DNA of 64,000 nt. It comes from an uncultured Oscillospiraceae bacterium. GTDB taxonomy: Bacteria; Bacillota; Clostridia; Oscillospirales; Oscillospiraceae. The stretch lies in the NCBI GenBank assembly GCA_934597345.1, contig CAKTRJ010000007.1, forward strand, positions 1 to 64,000, read 5' to 3'. A program made the position numbers and the translations under genes. The notes under the pieces were generated by a model, which was not told the origin of the DNA, did not search any database, and saw only the letters and a list, made by a program, of their open reading frames with translations. Below, in pieces: positions 34,079 to 41,491 of the stretch (position 1 is its first letter; every line of letters starts with the position of its first letter).

Positions 34079-34963
34079 TTATTTATCCCCGTTTTCCGCC
34101 ACCCATGTCCGCACATAGTCCACGAAAAGCCGGGTGGAGTTGGACAGGGCCTTCTCGTCCTTCACGCCGATGCCGATGGTGCGGTGGAAGGTCATGGGCG
34201 GACGGCAGGCGGTGATGGGCGCGGGACTGTGGCGCACCATCAGCTCCGGCAGCAGGCTGATGCCCAGCCCCTCCGACACCATGGACAGAATCGTCCGGTC
34301 CTCCCGCGCCACATACTTCACGTTGGGCCGGATGCCCATCTCGTCAAAGGCCGCCATGATCTCATAGTCGTCGCCCTCCTCCAGCTGGATAAAGGGCTCC
34401 GACGCCAGCAACTCCCTGGGGAAGGGGTCGCTGTGGGCATAGGGATGGTCGCAGGGCGCGATGACCTGCAATTCGTCCCGGTGCAGGGCATAGGTCTGCA
34501 AACGTTTCACCGACGGCAGCCGCAGGAAGCCGCAGTCCACTGCGCCGGTGACGATCCAGTTTTCGATCTGGTCGTAGAAATCGCCGGTGACCACCTCGAA
34601 CTCAATGTTGGGGTACAGCTTACCGAAACTTTTCAGGATGCGGGGCAGCCATTGAGCCGACACGCTGGAAAAGGTAGCGATCTTCACAAGGCCGCTGTCC
34701 ATGTCCTTCAAGCCCTCCACCGTCTGCATCAGGGCGTGGTGGGCGGCGCACAGCTTCTCGATCTTGGGCAGCACCGCCCGGCCATCCGCCGTCAGCACCA
34801 CGCCGCCCCGGTTGCGGCTGAGCAGCGTGACGCCCAGTTCGCTCTCCAGCGACGTGATGGCGTGGCTGATGCCGGACTGGGTGAAGTTCAGCGCCTCCGC
34901 CGCCTTGGTAAACGTGCCGCAGGACACCACCTTCAAAAACACCTGATATTTGGAAATGCTCAT
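34079..34963 (-). CDS. LysR-family transcriptional regulator
   Basis: The 294-residue protein has an N-terminal winged HTH (FLKVVSCGTFTKAAEALNFT, QSGISHAITSLESELGV) and a periplasmic-binding-like effector domain of normal length. It is complete. ATG 34963 follows GAGGTGG; an upstream in-frame start overlaps the promoter. It diverges from the zinc-ribbon gene at 35099, which is the likeliest neighbour to be controlled, though a distant target is possible. Confidence 0.92.
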   Translation of the reverse strand: MSISKYQVFLKVVSCGTFTKAAEALNFTQSGISHAITSLESELGVTLLSRNRGGVVLTADGRAVLPKIEKLCAAHHALMQTVEGLKDMDSGLVKIATFSSVSAQWLPRILKSFGKLYPNIEFEVVTGDFYDQIENWIVTGAVDCGFLRLPSVKRLQTYALHRDELQVIAPCDHPYAHSDPFPRELLASEPFIQLEEGDDYEIMAAFDEMGIRPNVKYVAREDRTILSMVSEGLGISLLPELMVRHSPAPITACRPPMTFHRTIGIGVKDEKALSNSTRLFVDYVRTWVAENGDK

Positions 34964-34994
34964 GAGAACCACCTCGCTGTTGTCGATAGGCTCA

Positions 34995-35024
34995 TTATAC
35001 ATGACGACCACTCATGAAATCAAT
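34995..35024 (-). promoter_or_regulatory. Promoter of the LysR gene
   Basis: On the minus strand TTGATT (35024-35019) and a perfect TATAAT (35000-34995) are 18 bases apart. Confidence 0.7.
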
Positions 35025-35037
35025 AGCAAAGATGCGT

Positions 35038-35066
35038 TTTACAAATGCGGATTTCCGTGCTATTCT
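35038..35066 (+). promoter_or_regulatory. Promoter of the zinc-ribbon gene
   Basis: TTTACA (35038-35043) and TATTCT (35061-35066) are 17 bases apart and back to back with the LysR promoter, so LysR could cover both. Confidence 0.65.
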
Positions 35067-35098
35067 ATGTACAGCTTACGAAACGGAGGACAGGAAAC

Positions 35099-35317
35099 AT
35101 GGCCGCGCCTGCAAAAACCATTCGCTGTGCCCTGTGCGGCAGCAGCAATGTGGTGTACCGGAGCGGACGCTACTATTGCGTCTCCTGCGGTGTCAAGGGC
35201 GACCATCCCATGTCCGACGCGGAGTTGGCCAACATCGCCCAGGCCCTTTCACTGGGTGATGACAGCGCGGAGCTGGCGGCACTGCGACGCCGTTACCCCC
35301 GGCTGAGAGTCAGATAA
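35099..35317 (+). CDS. Small zinc-ribbon protein
   Basis: The 72-residue protein has two CxxC pairs, CALCGSSNVVYRSGRYYCVSCG cut here into CALC and CVSC, forming a zinc ribbon at residues 9-30, and a helical C terminus. GGAGG precedes ATG 35099. Function unknown; it may bind nucleic acid. A terminator follows. Confidence 0.75.
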   Translation: MAAPAKTIRCALCGSSNVVYRSGRYYCVSCGVKGDHPMSDAELANIAQALSLGDDSAELAALRRRYPRLRVR

Positions 35318-35371
35318 ATCCCCCTATCTGTACCCAATCTTTTCCATAATGAGGGTATCCTCCCCTCGGAT

Positions 35372-35411
35372 CGCACCCGGTCACACCGCCCTGTGGCCGG
35401 GTGCGGTTTTT
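35372..35411 (+). terminator. Terminator after the zinc-ribbon gene
   Basis: CGCACCCGG (35372-35380) / CCGGGTGCG (35397-35405) with an inner CACA/TGTG stem is followed by six T residues. Confidence 0.9.
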
Positions 35412-35424
35412 TGACATGATAAAA

Positions 35425-35446
35425 GGGACAGCCGGCCGGCTGTCCC
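35425..35446 (-). terminator. Terminator of the gene at 35454
   Basis: A perfect 22-base palindrome (11-bp arms) is preceded by AAAA, giving T residues on the minus strand. Confidence 0.75.
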
Positions 35447-35453
35447 TCATGTT

Positions 35454-35756
35454 TTATTTCGCCACCGGCGCGTCGGGCCAGTAGATCACATAGCATTCCT
35501 GCATCTCGCCCATGAAGAAGAAAATATTCTCCCCCATCTCGATATGCTGGCCAAAGGCCAGATCCGGCACGAAAAGCCGTCCGCTGGTGCGCTTGGGCCC
35601 CTTGATGGTGAAGCCCTCCGCCGTGGGATGCTGCCGCAGCGCATTGGCGGCCTCCTCCAGACCGGGGAAGTGCAGTGTTTTTTCCAGCTCGGCCAGCTGT
35701 GTCTCGCCGTTGATGTAAATGAGATTGTTCTCGTCCTTGAACCAGTTGATACGCAT
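35454..35756 (-). CDS. Hypothetical 100-residue protein
   Basis: I do not recognise a family. It is soluble, with INWFKDENNLIYINGETQ at the start, a helical middle (GLEEAANALRQHPTAEGF) and an acidic-aromatic end (GENIFFFMGEMQECYVIYWP). CAGGAGG precedes ATG 35756, and a terminator follows, so it is a real single-gene unit. Confidence 0.65.
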   Translation of the reverse strand: MRINWFKDENNLIYINGETQLAELEKTLHFPGLEEAANALRQHPTAEGFTIKGPKRTSGRLFVPDLAFGQHIEMGENIFFFMGEMQECYVIYWPDAPVAK

Positions 35757-35834
35757 GGTATATGCCTCCTGTCGCAGTGCTATAACCACATTATAGATAA
35801 GCCCGCCGCGCCGGTCAAGGGTTTTATCGGCTTC

Positions 35835-36461
35835 TCACGCTTTCACTTCGCGGATGCTCTCCTGCAAACGCCGCAGGAACCGCCCGGCATGAGCGCCGTC
35901 CATCTGGGTATGGTGGAACTGGAAGGAGATCGTCAGCGTCGTTCGGAAAAGCTCCCTGCGATACCTGCCCCAGATGAGGAAGGGGTTGTTGAAAATTCCG
36001 CTGTTCATGCCTACCGCACCGTCGATCTCCGTGTCCACGATGGCGGAGGTGCCGATGACCATGTGCTCCGTCAGGTCATGGTTTTCGCAGCGCTCCGCCG
36101 TCTGCCGCGTCAGGCGCAGATAGTCGGCATTGAACTGGGCAAGATCGGCAGAAAAGGACACATCGCAGGAGCTGACCTCACCCGTCCTGTTCTTCACGAT
36201 GGTATTCACCGCGATGGCGTCGTATTGCAGCAGCTCCCGCCCCACGGGAAGCGTATAGAATTCCCGGATACCGCTGGCCGCCCTGCCGATGCACCAGCAC
36301 AGCAGCATATTGAATTTATAGCCGCGCCTGCGGCTGAGCCGGACAAGAGGCGTCACGTCCAGCGTCTTGAAAAACGTCACCATGGGGTTGGGCGCGTCCA
36401 TCCAGAGATCAAACGCCGCGCCGCGGCTGGTGGCTTTGGGGTCAACTGTGACCGGTCTCAT
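35835..36461 (-). CDS. Chloramphenicol acetyltransferase-like (CatA family) enzyme
   Basis: The 208-residue protein has the CAT fold pattern: FDLWMDAPNPMVTFFKTLDVTPLV at the N terminus, YKFNMLLCWCIGRA, and the catalytic histidine in SFQFHHTQMDGAHAGRFL. The HHxxxDG site is intact. CatA enzymes use acetyl-CoA to inactivate chloramphenicol, but many short CAT-like proteins act on other substrates. It heads the downstream leftward set; 15 bases separate it from the upstream hydrolase, so they share a transcript with the TetR gene. Confidence 0.85.
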   Translation of the reverse strand: MRPVTVDPKATSRGAAFDLWMDAPNPMVTFFKTLDVTPLVRLSRRRGYKFNMLLCWCIGRAASGIREFYTLPVGRELLQYDAIAVNTIVKNRTGEVSSCDVSFSADLAQFNADYLRLTRQTAERCENHDLTEHMVIGTSAIVDTEIDGAVGMNSGIFNNPFLIWGRYRRELFRTTLTISFQFHHTQMDGAHAGRFLRRLQESIREVKA

Positions 36462-36476
36462 AAGTGTTTCTCCTTT

Positions 36477-37109
36477 TTACAGAATGGTCTTTGCGGGCTC
36501 TGCCCTCCCGGTACGGGCGCTTATGATCCAATCATCCAAAAACCGCATCTGCTCCGCCGTGTGGAACCAATGCTCGCCGTCCGACATGACTGTCAGCGCC
36601 GCGCCGGTCTTTTCCGCAAAGGCCGATATGGTCTCTATGGAGGTCAGGCCGTCGTGCTCTCCGTACAGAATACGGGTGGGGATGCGCCACGAAACGGGGT
36701 GCGCCCGCACATAAAGGAGATATTCCCACGACAGCGTTTCACCGAAGGCCGTGGGGATCTCCCGCTTTTCCGCAAGCTCTGCTTCGGTCACGTTCGCCCA
36801 CCGCATCATATTGCCAATCAGTGTTTCCATGTCCACCACCGGAGAGATGAAATACGCCCTGTCCACCAGCGTCTCATCCAGTGCGGACAGGGCAAAAAAC
36901 GCGCCGATGCTGTTGGCGATCAGCGTAAGGGAGCGGCAGCGCTGCCGCTGCTCCGCGAAGAACGCCGGAAATTCCTCCGCGGCCTCCCAGGGCGTCCGGG
37001 CGCGGTAATCGAAGCCAATGACTTCACTGTCCGGAAACAGGGGCTGATAATGTTCGGCTTCCTCCGCCGAGCCGCCCTTCCCGTGAACGTATACGATCAG
37101 ATTTTTCAT
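36477..37109 (-). CDS. Alpha/beta hydrolase
   Basis: The 210-residue protein has the oxyanion-region YVHGKGGS (7-14), nucleophile elbow LIANSIGAFF (63-72, Ser67), an acid in RILYGEHDGLT and the late His in DGEHWFH, so the triad is complete. It is similar to small serine hydrolases of the YdeN/RBBP9 kind. AAAGGA precedes ATG 37109, six bases after the membrane protein. Confidence 0.85.
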   Translation of the reverse strand: MKNLIVYVHGKGGSAEEAEHYQPLFPDSEVIGFDYRARTPWEAAEEFPAFFAEQRQRCRSLTLIANSIGAFFALSALDETLVDRAYFISPVVDMETLIGNMMRWANVTEAELAEKREIPTAFGETLSWEYLLYVRAHPVSWRIPTRILYGEHDGLTSIETISAFAEKTGAALTVMSDGEHWFHTAEQMRFLDDWIISARTGRAEPAKTIL

Positions 37110-37114
37110 CTGTT

Positions 37115-37579
37115 TTATCCTTTCTGAAACGATTGCAGCGACACCGTAATATGTGCCGCGCCGAAAATGATCATGAGGAGCACCGCCGGATAATTGTGCA
37201 GCCAGACGGCGGCGCACAGGTAATACAGCACCGGAAATACCGCCAGCGGCAGAGGGGCAAAAAGAAACGCCCGGCGCAGCAGCTCCGTTTTCCGCCCGCC
37301 CGCAAAATAGCGGAGCCAGACGGCGTAGTACAGCACCAGAAAACCGGCGGCCAGATACAGCCATACGCTGTGGAGCGCCAGCGGCCGGCGGCTCACCAGC
37401 AGCACTACAGTCAGCAAATACGCCATGCGGCTGACCTGCTCCACCACCTCCACCCAGTGGGTGACCGCCGCCTGCTCCGTCTTTTCCGCAGGCGGAAAGA
37501 GGACATAGGCAATATTGATCAGCATGGGCAGGGCGAAGATCACCAGCCCGGCCCATGAGAAGGACACCGTCAGGTTCAT
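37115..37579 (-). CDS. Small integral membrane protein
   Basis: The 154-residue protein has four or five TM helices (about 6-28, 48-66, 72-92, 105-140). I recognise no family; the pattern recalls uncharacterised membrane proteins cotranscribed with TetR regulators. It overlaps the TetR gene by four bases, so expression is coupled to it. Confidence 0.7.
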   Translation of the reverse strand: MNLTVSFSWAGLVIFALPMLINIAYVLFPPAEKTEQAAVTHWVEVVEQVSRMAYLLTVVLLVSRRPLALHSVWLYLAAGFLVLYYAVWLRYFAGGRKTELLRRAFLFAPLPLAVFPVLYYLCAAVWLHNYPAVLLMIIFGAAHITVSLQSFQKG

Positions 37580-38181
37580 AGCACAACACCCGCTTTCACA
37601 GCAAACGGCGGCAGTTTTGCGGGCTTTCCGTAAATGGCGATCAGTGCGCGGAACTCCCGCCGGAAGGTCTCGCGCAACTCCGCCTCTGTCAGGTGCAGAT
37701 GGTCGGTATTGGCCAGAATGGCCAGCCCATAGGAGAAATAGATCATGTCCTGATGGAAGCGGCGGGCCACCTCCTGGCTGTAACCGAATTCCTCCACGAT
37801 CACGTCGATGACCTCCGGCAGCAGCACATCGTTCTGATACGGCCCCAGCTGTTCCCCCTCCAGATAGAGCCAGCGGAAAAGCTGTTTTTCCTCCGCCGCG
37901 AATCTGACAAAGCCCATGCCATAGCTGCTGTAACGGCTGTCGTTCCCCTCATGGGCACGCAGCGAGTCCCGCACCCGTTGGGTATGCATCTCGATGGCGC
38001 GCTCTGTCAGCGCGGCCTTCAGCTCCTCCATGCTCTGAAAGGAGAGATAGATCGGCTGGGTGGAGCAGCCCAGTCTCCGGGCAACGCTGCGGGCGTTGAT
38101 GGCGGAAAAGCCGCCGTCACGCAGCACCTCGATGGCGGCATCAATGATCTTGTCTTTAGAAACCTTCTTTGCAGCAGGCAT
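37576..38181 (-). CDS. TetR-family repressor (autoregulated)
   Basis: The 201-residue protein has the TetR HTH AAIEVLRDGGFSAINARSVARRLGCSTQPIYLSF split over residues 16-49 and a helical ligand domain. ATG 38181 fits GAGGTG better than GTG 38190. A 12-bp inverted repeat covers its -10 region, so it very probably represses itself and the coupled membrane protein, hydrolase and CAT-like genes. Confidence 0.92.
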   Translation of the reverse strand: MPAAKKVSKDKIIDAAIEVLRDGGFSAINARSVARRLGCSTQPIYLSFQSMEELKAALTERAIEMHTQRVRDSLRAHEGNDSRYSSYGMGFVRFAAEEKQLFRWLYLEGEQLGPYQNDVLLPEVIDVIVEEFGYSQEVARRFHQDMIYFSYGLAILANTDHLHLTEAELRETFRREFRALIAIYGKPAKLPPFAVKAGVVL

Positions 38182-38197
38182 CGTATTCACCTCAACA

Positions 38198-38229
38198 ATA
38201 ACATGTTGTTATTCATAACAACATGTTAT
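38198..38229. promoter_or_regulatory. TetR operator
   Basis: ATAACATGTTGT (38198-38209) and ACAACATGTTAT (38218-38229) form a perfect inverted repeat with an eight-base centre, touching the -10 hexamer of the same promoter. Confidence 0.85.
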
Positions 38230-38256
38230 TATATGCCGTGAAAGCCGATTTGTCAA
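38228..38256 (-). promoter_or_regulatory. Consensus promoter of the TetR-membrane protein-hydrolase-CAT operon
   Basis: On the minus strand TTGACA (38256-38251) and TATAAT (38233-38228) are perfect and 17 bases apart. Confidence 0.92.
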
Positions 38257-38278
38257 GGGGTTTCTTTGGGCGGCAGGC

Positions 38279-38313
38279 AAAAAGCTGCGGGACTTGCCGT
38301 CCCACAGCTTTTT
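38279..38313. terminator. Bidirectional terminator beside the lipoprotein gene
   Basis: AAAAAGCTG...CAGCTTTTT outer arms and CGGGAC/GTCCC inner arms give A/T runs on both sides; it ends the leftward lipoprotein transcript. Confidence 0.85.
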
Positions 38314-38320
38314 CGTTTGC

Positions 38321-39148
38321 TTATCGCCGTCCGGCGGCCTGCATGATGGCCTCCACGGCATCCACCGGCTGGCTGCCCCAGGTGATCTCGGTACTCTCGC
38401 ACCCGGCGCTGTCCAGCAGCTCACGGGCCTGGTCGGTCAGCAGCTTCTGATAGGCGTCGTCCACCAGTTCCAGCTTTTGCAGGAACTCCGTCAGGTTGTC
38501 GGTTTTAGAGGACAGCCATGTGGTGGCGGCATCACTGATCTCATTGGCGCCAAGGCCGGTGTTCACGCCCCATTCGATCAGCCCGGCCGCCGCCTGCACC
38601 GCCGACAGGGAGGAACCGGAAGTCCCCACCTTCACCTCCTCGTCGATCTCGTCCAGAATGGGCAGCGTCAGCACCGGCGGCACATCGGCCGGGGCTCCGG
38701 CTGCATCAGAGGTGGAGCAGGTCACGCCGTCCGCGCCGATGGTCACATACAGCTTTTCCTGCGTCGCGTCATAAAGGAAGGTGCCCTCCCTCAGCAGCGT
38801 ATCATCCGCATCCAGCGCACCCACGGTAAAGAGGACGGAACAGTTATCCTTCCGGGAAAGCTCCACGATATCCTCGCCGGTGAAGATCCACTCCCCGCCC
38901 TTCAGGGGCGAACCGTCGGCGTTTTTGCACACCTTCGAGAAGCTGCCGCCGTGGATGTAGATGGAGCTGGCATCATCCCGTTCCAGCTTGACATACACGC
39001 CGTATTCCCCGGTCTCCGCCGGGATGTCTGCCCCGTTGGCCGAGGGTGTGTTGTCTTTTACTTCTGTCAGACGGGTGCAGCCCGTCATAAGGGCGGCCAG
39101 CAGCAGTATCGCCGCGGCCAGCAGCGTGATCTTTTTCATCTGTTTCAT
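38321..39148 (-). CDS. Predicted lipoprotein, function unknown
   Basis: The 275-residue protein has a lipoprotein signal with lipobox LMTGC (Cys24). A beta-rich section follows (YGVYVKLERDDASSIYIHGG, GEWIFTGEDIVELSRKDNCSVLFTVGALD), then a helical C terminus. I do not recognise a family. ATG 39148 is chosen from three close Met codons by spacing to AAAAGGAG. It lies downstream of DUF3795 and may share its transcript. Confidence 0.7.
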   Translation of the reverse strand: MKQMKKITLLAAAILLLAALMTGCTRLTEVKDNTPSANGADIPAETGEYGVYVKLERDDASSIYIHGGSFSKVCKNADGSPLKGGEWIFTGEDIVELSRKDNCSVLFTVGALDADDTLLREGTFLYDATQEKLYVTIGADGVTCSTSDAAGAPADVPPVLTLPILDEIDEEVKVGTSGSSLSAVQAAAGLIEWGVNTGLGANEISDAATTWLSSKTDNLTEFLQKLELVDDAYQKLLTDQARELLDSAGCESTEITWGSQPVDAVEAIMQAAGRR

Positions 39149-39173
39149 CATTTCTCCTTTTGCCTGTTTCGTT

Positions 39174-39530
39174 TTACTTCGTCTCCCGGAGCTGCTTCAG
39201 GTTTTCCAGTACGAACGGGTTGTTGGCGGCGATGCGCCCCAGCGTCGGACATCCATCCATCTCCGTGCAGTCGGCGCAGGTATCCAGCCCCTTCTCCCGG
39301 ACGCAGTTATGTACCGGACAGAGCTTGTCGCAGAAGGGCGTTTTCGCGCCCTCTATGCGGCAGCCGGTGCAGTTTATCATGTCCGGCGTGATGGTCACGC
39401 CGTTGAGCTTCGTCCACAGGGCGGCGGTTTTCTCCCGCAGGGCATCGTCGTTTGTGACGGTTGCGATCCTGGCGTCGCACGTTTCGCAGTCCAGTCCGCA
39501 GCAGCCGATCAGTTGGTTTGTGTATTTCAT
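39174..39530 (-). CDS. DUF3795 Cys-rich protein
   Basis: The 118-residue protein has the family-style cysteines CCGLDCETCDAR, NCTGCRIEG, CDKLCPVHNCV and CADCTEMDGCP, probably metal or iron-sulfur ligands. DUF3795 proteins are common in anaerobes and have no assigned role. ATG 39530 follows GGAGG; the longer open frame upstream is only a dispersed repeat. Confidence 0.85.
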   Translation of the reverse strand: MKYTNQLIGCCGLDCETCDARIATVTNDDALREKTAALWTKLNGVTITPDMINCTGCRIEGAKTPFCDKLCPVHNCVREKGLDTCADCTEMDGCPTLGRIAANNPFVLENLKQLRETK

Positions 39531-39594
39531 TGTTGCCTCCATGTTTTTATTACTTTGCCCACGCTTTTGTTTGCCGGCACACCTCCTGCAATAA

Positions 39595-39631
39595 GTAAAC
39601 GCGGCACAGGCCGTTTTTGTGGCATGCATCG
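39595..39631. repeat. Dispersed 37-bp hairpin repeat, copy A
   Basis: It starts GTAAACGC and contains TTTTTGTGGCATGCA. It matches copy B (40190-40226) at all but about four of the first 34 positions and lies just before DUF3795. It creates spurious 'MHATK' frame starts on the minus strand. Confidence 0.75.
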
Positions 39632-39649
39632 TATTTACGCGACCGGCGC

Positions 39650-40144
39650 TTATGCCCCCGTAACTTGGGAAAGCGTCACCACAGCGCCGCCCTTGCTCTC
39701 ATAATAGGCCAGCAGCTCCGGCAGCTTCTTTTTATCATAGCTGGTGATGCAGTCCGACAGCACATGGACGGTATAACCGGCTTTCCGCATATTATAGCAG
39801 GTGGATTTGACACAGGCCGCGGCATCCGCCCCGGCAAGATAAAAGTCGGTAATCCCCGTTTCCCCGATGAAAGCCGCAAATGCCTCGCTGGTCAGGGCAT
39901 TGCTCTTCGACTTCGTGAAGATATGGTCGGATACGACGTTCAGCTCCGGCACCAGCTCCGCGCCGCGGGTGCCGGGCTTGAAGGTTCTCGTCCACGCGGA
40001 CAGATTGTTGTGCTGAATGTAAACGATCCACAACTCCTTTTGGATGGCCCAGTCGATGGCCCTGTTGACGTTTTCAATAATTTCCTTGTAATTCTTCGTG
40101 ATGTCATTCTGAAGGTCGATCACGACCAATGCGCTGTTTTTCAT
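39650..40144 (-). CDS. Isochorismatase-family cysteine hydrolase
   Basis: The 164-residue protein has the catalytic triad pattern: Asp in VVIDLQND (about 5-12), Lys in HIFTKSKSNA and Cys in YLAGADAAACVKSTCYN. Family members include nicotinamidases, N-carbamoylsarcosine amidases and isochorismatases; the substrate is not evident. GGAGG precedes ATG 40144. Confidence 0.88.
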   Translation of the reverse strand: MKNSALVVIDLQNDITKNYKEIIENVNRAIDWAIQKELWIVYIQHNNLSAWTRTFKPGTRGAELVPELNVVSDHIFTKSKSNALTSEAFAAFIGETGITDFYLAGADAAACVKSTCYNMRKAGYTVHVLSDCITSYDKKKLPELLAYYESKGGAVVTLSQVTGA

Positions 40145-40189
40145 GCTGTGTTCCTCCATATTCTCCTTTTGTCTCGGTCTCCCCAAATA

Positions 40190-40226
40190 GTAAACGCAGT
40201 ACACGCCATTTTTGTGGCATGCACTG
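40190..40226. repeat. Dispersed 37-bp hairpin repeat, copy B
   Basis: It can fold with outer arms CGCAGT/ACTGCG and inner arms GCCA/TGGC. The same element precedes the neighbouring gene (copy A), in the same orientation. Confidence 0.75.
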
Positions 40227-40229
40227 CGT

Positions 40230-40418
40230 CTAAGCGTCTGGCATTTTGATTTCTTCTATTTTCCCGTCCCGGAAACGGATCACGCAGGTATATCTGCACT
40301 TGGGGCAGAAGAGAGGGAAATCCTCCAGCACCGTGTGCGGCCGTATCTGCGTTCTGGTCTTGCCGCCGCATTTAGGACAGCGCAGCCAATCCAGCTTCAA
40401 TGACATGCACTCAGTCAT
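40230..40418 (-). CDS. Cysteine-rich KTR domain protein
   Basis: The 62-residue protein has CPKCGGKTRTQIRPHTVLED cut by family pattern, then FCPKCRYTCVI, two zinc knuckles with the Lys-Thr-Arg motif of the KTR family found on many clostridial and Tn916-type elements. ATG 40418 overlaps the TetR stop by eight bases; ATG 40406 is an alternative. Translational coupling to TetR is likely. Confidence 0.88.
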   Translation of the reverse strand: MTECMSLKLDWLRCPKCGGKTRTQIRPHTVLEDFPLFCPKCRYTCVIRFRDGKIEEIKMPDA

Positions 40419-41052
40419 GGGACGTTACCTCGGTTCCCTGCCTCACCAGCGCACAAAAGGCCGCGTCCCGGTCAAAGATCCCCGCGGCAAAGCCGGGGAT
40501 CTCCCGGATGGACTTATAGATGCTGAGACTGAATCCCGTCAGGATCCGGCCGATCTCCTGATCGGAGTAGCCGCAGTCGCCGGTGACAATCAGTGTGGAC
40601 AGGCTGTGCACCACGAGCCACATATCCCGGAAATAGAGGTCAGCTTCCGCGGCGGTGATGTGATAAATGTCCATCAGCGTCGGGCGTACCAGCTGCTGCA
40701 AATGCCGCATGGAGTTCATGGCGCTGTACTCCTGCCCCCGGGTCAGGAACAGCAGCCGGTAAAGCTCCGGCTCCTCCCGGGCGAAGCGGATATAGCTCTT
40801 TCCAACACCAAGGAACGGGATCTTCTCTTTTAAGCCCGCACTGGTGTAGCTGTCATATACACGCACCGCAGCCCCGTAGACCTCCTGTCTGACGTCATCC
40901 ATGGAGCCGAATCCGGTAAAGATGGGCCGCGTGGAGGTGCCCAGCTCGTCGGCAATGGTCTTTGCCGTCAGGGCGTCGATCCCCCTGGCCCGCACCACAC
41001 GCAGCGCCGCCGCCACCATTTCTTCTCTTGTAAACTTATTCTTCGGCGCCAT
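40411..41052 (-). CDS. TetR-family regulator at the right end of the element
   Basis: The 213-residue protein has the HTH region VRARGIDALTAKTIADELG then STRPIFTGFGSMDDVRQE and a helical ligand domain with a TetR_C-like end. ATG 41052 follows AAAGGGGG; longer frames run back through the promoter. It is the first gene inside the right end repeat, transcribed inward, with a palindromic region by its promoter. Confidence 0.9.
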   Translation of the reverse strand: MAPKNKFTREEMVAAALRVVRARGIDALTAKTIADELGTSTRPIFTGFGSMDDVRQEVYGAAVRVYDSYTSAGLKEKIPFLGVGKSYIRFAREEPELYRLLFLTRGQEYSAMNSMRHLQQLVRPTLMDIYHITAAEADLYFRDMWLVVHSLSTLIVTGDCGYSDQEIGRILTGFSLSIYKSIREIPGFAAGIFDRDAAFCALVRQGTEVTSHD

Positions 41053-41080
41053 CGTTTTCCCCCTTTCGCCAAAATGCACT

Positions 41081-41112
41081 AAGCGATGCACATCGCATGA
41101 TGCGCATCGCTT
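41081..41112. promoter_or_regulatory. Palindromic operator region of the right-end TetR gene
   Basis: AAGCGATG (41081-41088) and CATCGCTT (41105-41112) are inverted; inside them GCGATGCACATCGC (41083-41096) is a second dyad. It starts directly after the -10 hexamer. Confidence 0.75.
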
Positions 41113-41141
41113 ATTATATGCAGACACAGTCCTCTTGTCAA
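41113..41141 (-). promoter_or_regulatory. Consensus promoter of the right-end TetR gene
   Basis: On the minus strand TTGACA (41141-41136) and TATAAT (41118-41113) are perfect and 17 bases apart, 27 bases inside the element end. Confidence 0.92.
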
Positions 41142-41167
41142 TAGGGAAATATCCGGCCCAAAAACGG

Positions 41168-41188
41168 CTGCCGCACTTTTCCCTCACC
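41168..41188 (-). repeat. Right terminal inverted repeat / attachment half-site
   Basis: Read inward on the minus strand it matches the left end (30140-30160) at 19 of 21 bases, including the shared AAAGTGCGGCAG. Confidence 0.88.
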
Positions 41189-41389
41189 CCACGCGGCGTC
41201 GAAGGAGATGCTGCACAGTTTATCCTTGCGTTCCACCGAATAGATCGGCAGCTGGCGCTGGGTGGCCGCCGCCGTGCGGGAGGCGGGATACAGTGTCACA
41301 TAGAAGATGCCCGCCGCCACCGCCAGCGTACACAGCACCGCCAGCACCCGCCGGTGCAGCAGGAAGATCCGCACCCGTTTCTCTTTCAT
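41189..41389 (-). pseudogene. 5' part of the split PdaB-type polysaccharide deacetylase
   Basis: ATG 41389 follows AAAGGACGGGG. The product has a basic start, one TM helix (about 15-36) and QLPIYSVERKDKLCSISFDA followed by AW, then runs into element sequence and stops soon after. It contains the catalytic-base Asp of motif 1. Joining codon 66 to the Trp codon at 30138 gives a continuous 260-residue deacetylase. Confidence 0.9.
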
Positions 41390-41491
41390 ACGATCCCCGT
41401 CCTTTCTGGTGTCCAGCCTATGCGTGCCCAAGGGGAAAAATACCGGGGCGCTCCGTCTCCGCTCCCGTTGGCCGCCAGCACATGAGCAGGT

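Larger units (their letters stand above)
30140..41188. mobile_element. 11,049-bp serine-recombinase element inserted in a sporulation-type deacetylase gene
   Basis: The element interrupts one deacetylase gene whose two parts lie on the same strand in the right order (5' part 41389-41189, 3' part 30139-29554). Its ends are 21-bp inverted repeats, 19 of 21 identical. Joined in a circle these ends would give arms around a CCAC core, the layout of a large serine recombinase attP. A large serine recombinase gene lies at 31502-33052. Cargo includes a DUF4143 ATPase, a structured RNA leader, LysR and two TetR regulators, a CAT-like enzyme, a hydrolase, a lipoprotein, DUF3795, isochorismatase and KTR proteins. 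No relaxase, phage structural or conjugation gene is seen. Confidence 0.88.

Noticed and set aside
39174..39629. Longer start of the DUF3795 gene beginning MHATK
   Set aside because: The extension is the 37-bp dispersed repeat; ATG 39530 has the ribosome site. The same applies to the 40204 start of the isochorismatase gene.
30140..41188. Classical conjugative transposon or prophage
   Set aside because: No relaxase, coupling protein, type IV secretion, capsid, terminase or tail gene is present.
41138..41431. A stand-alone 97-residue membrane peptide gene
   Set aside because: Its first two thirds are the start of the deacetylase and the rest is read-through into the element end.
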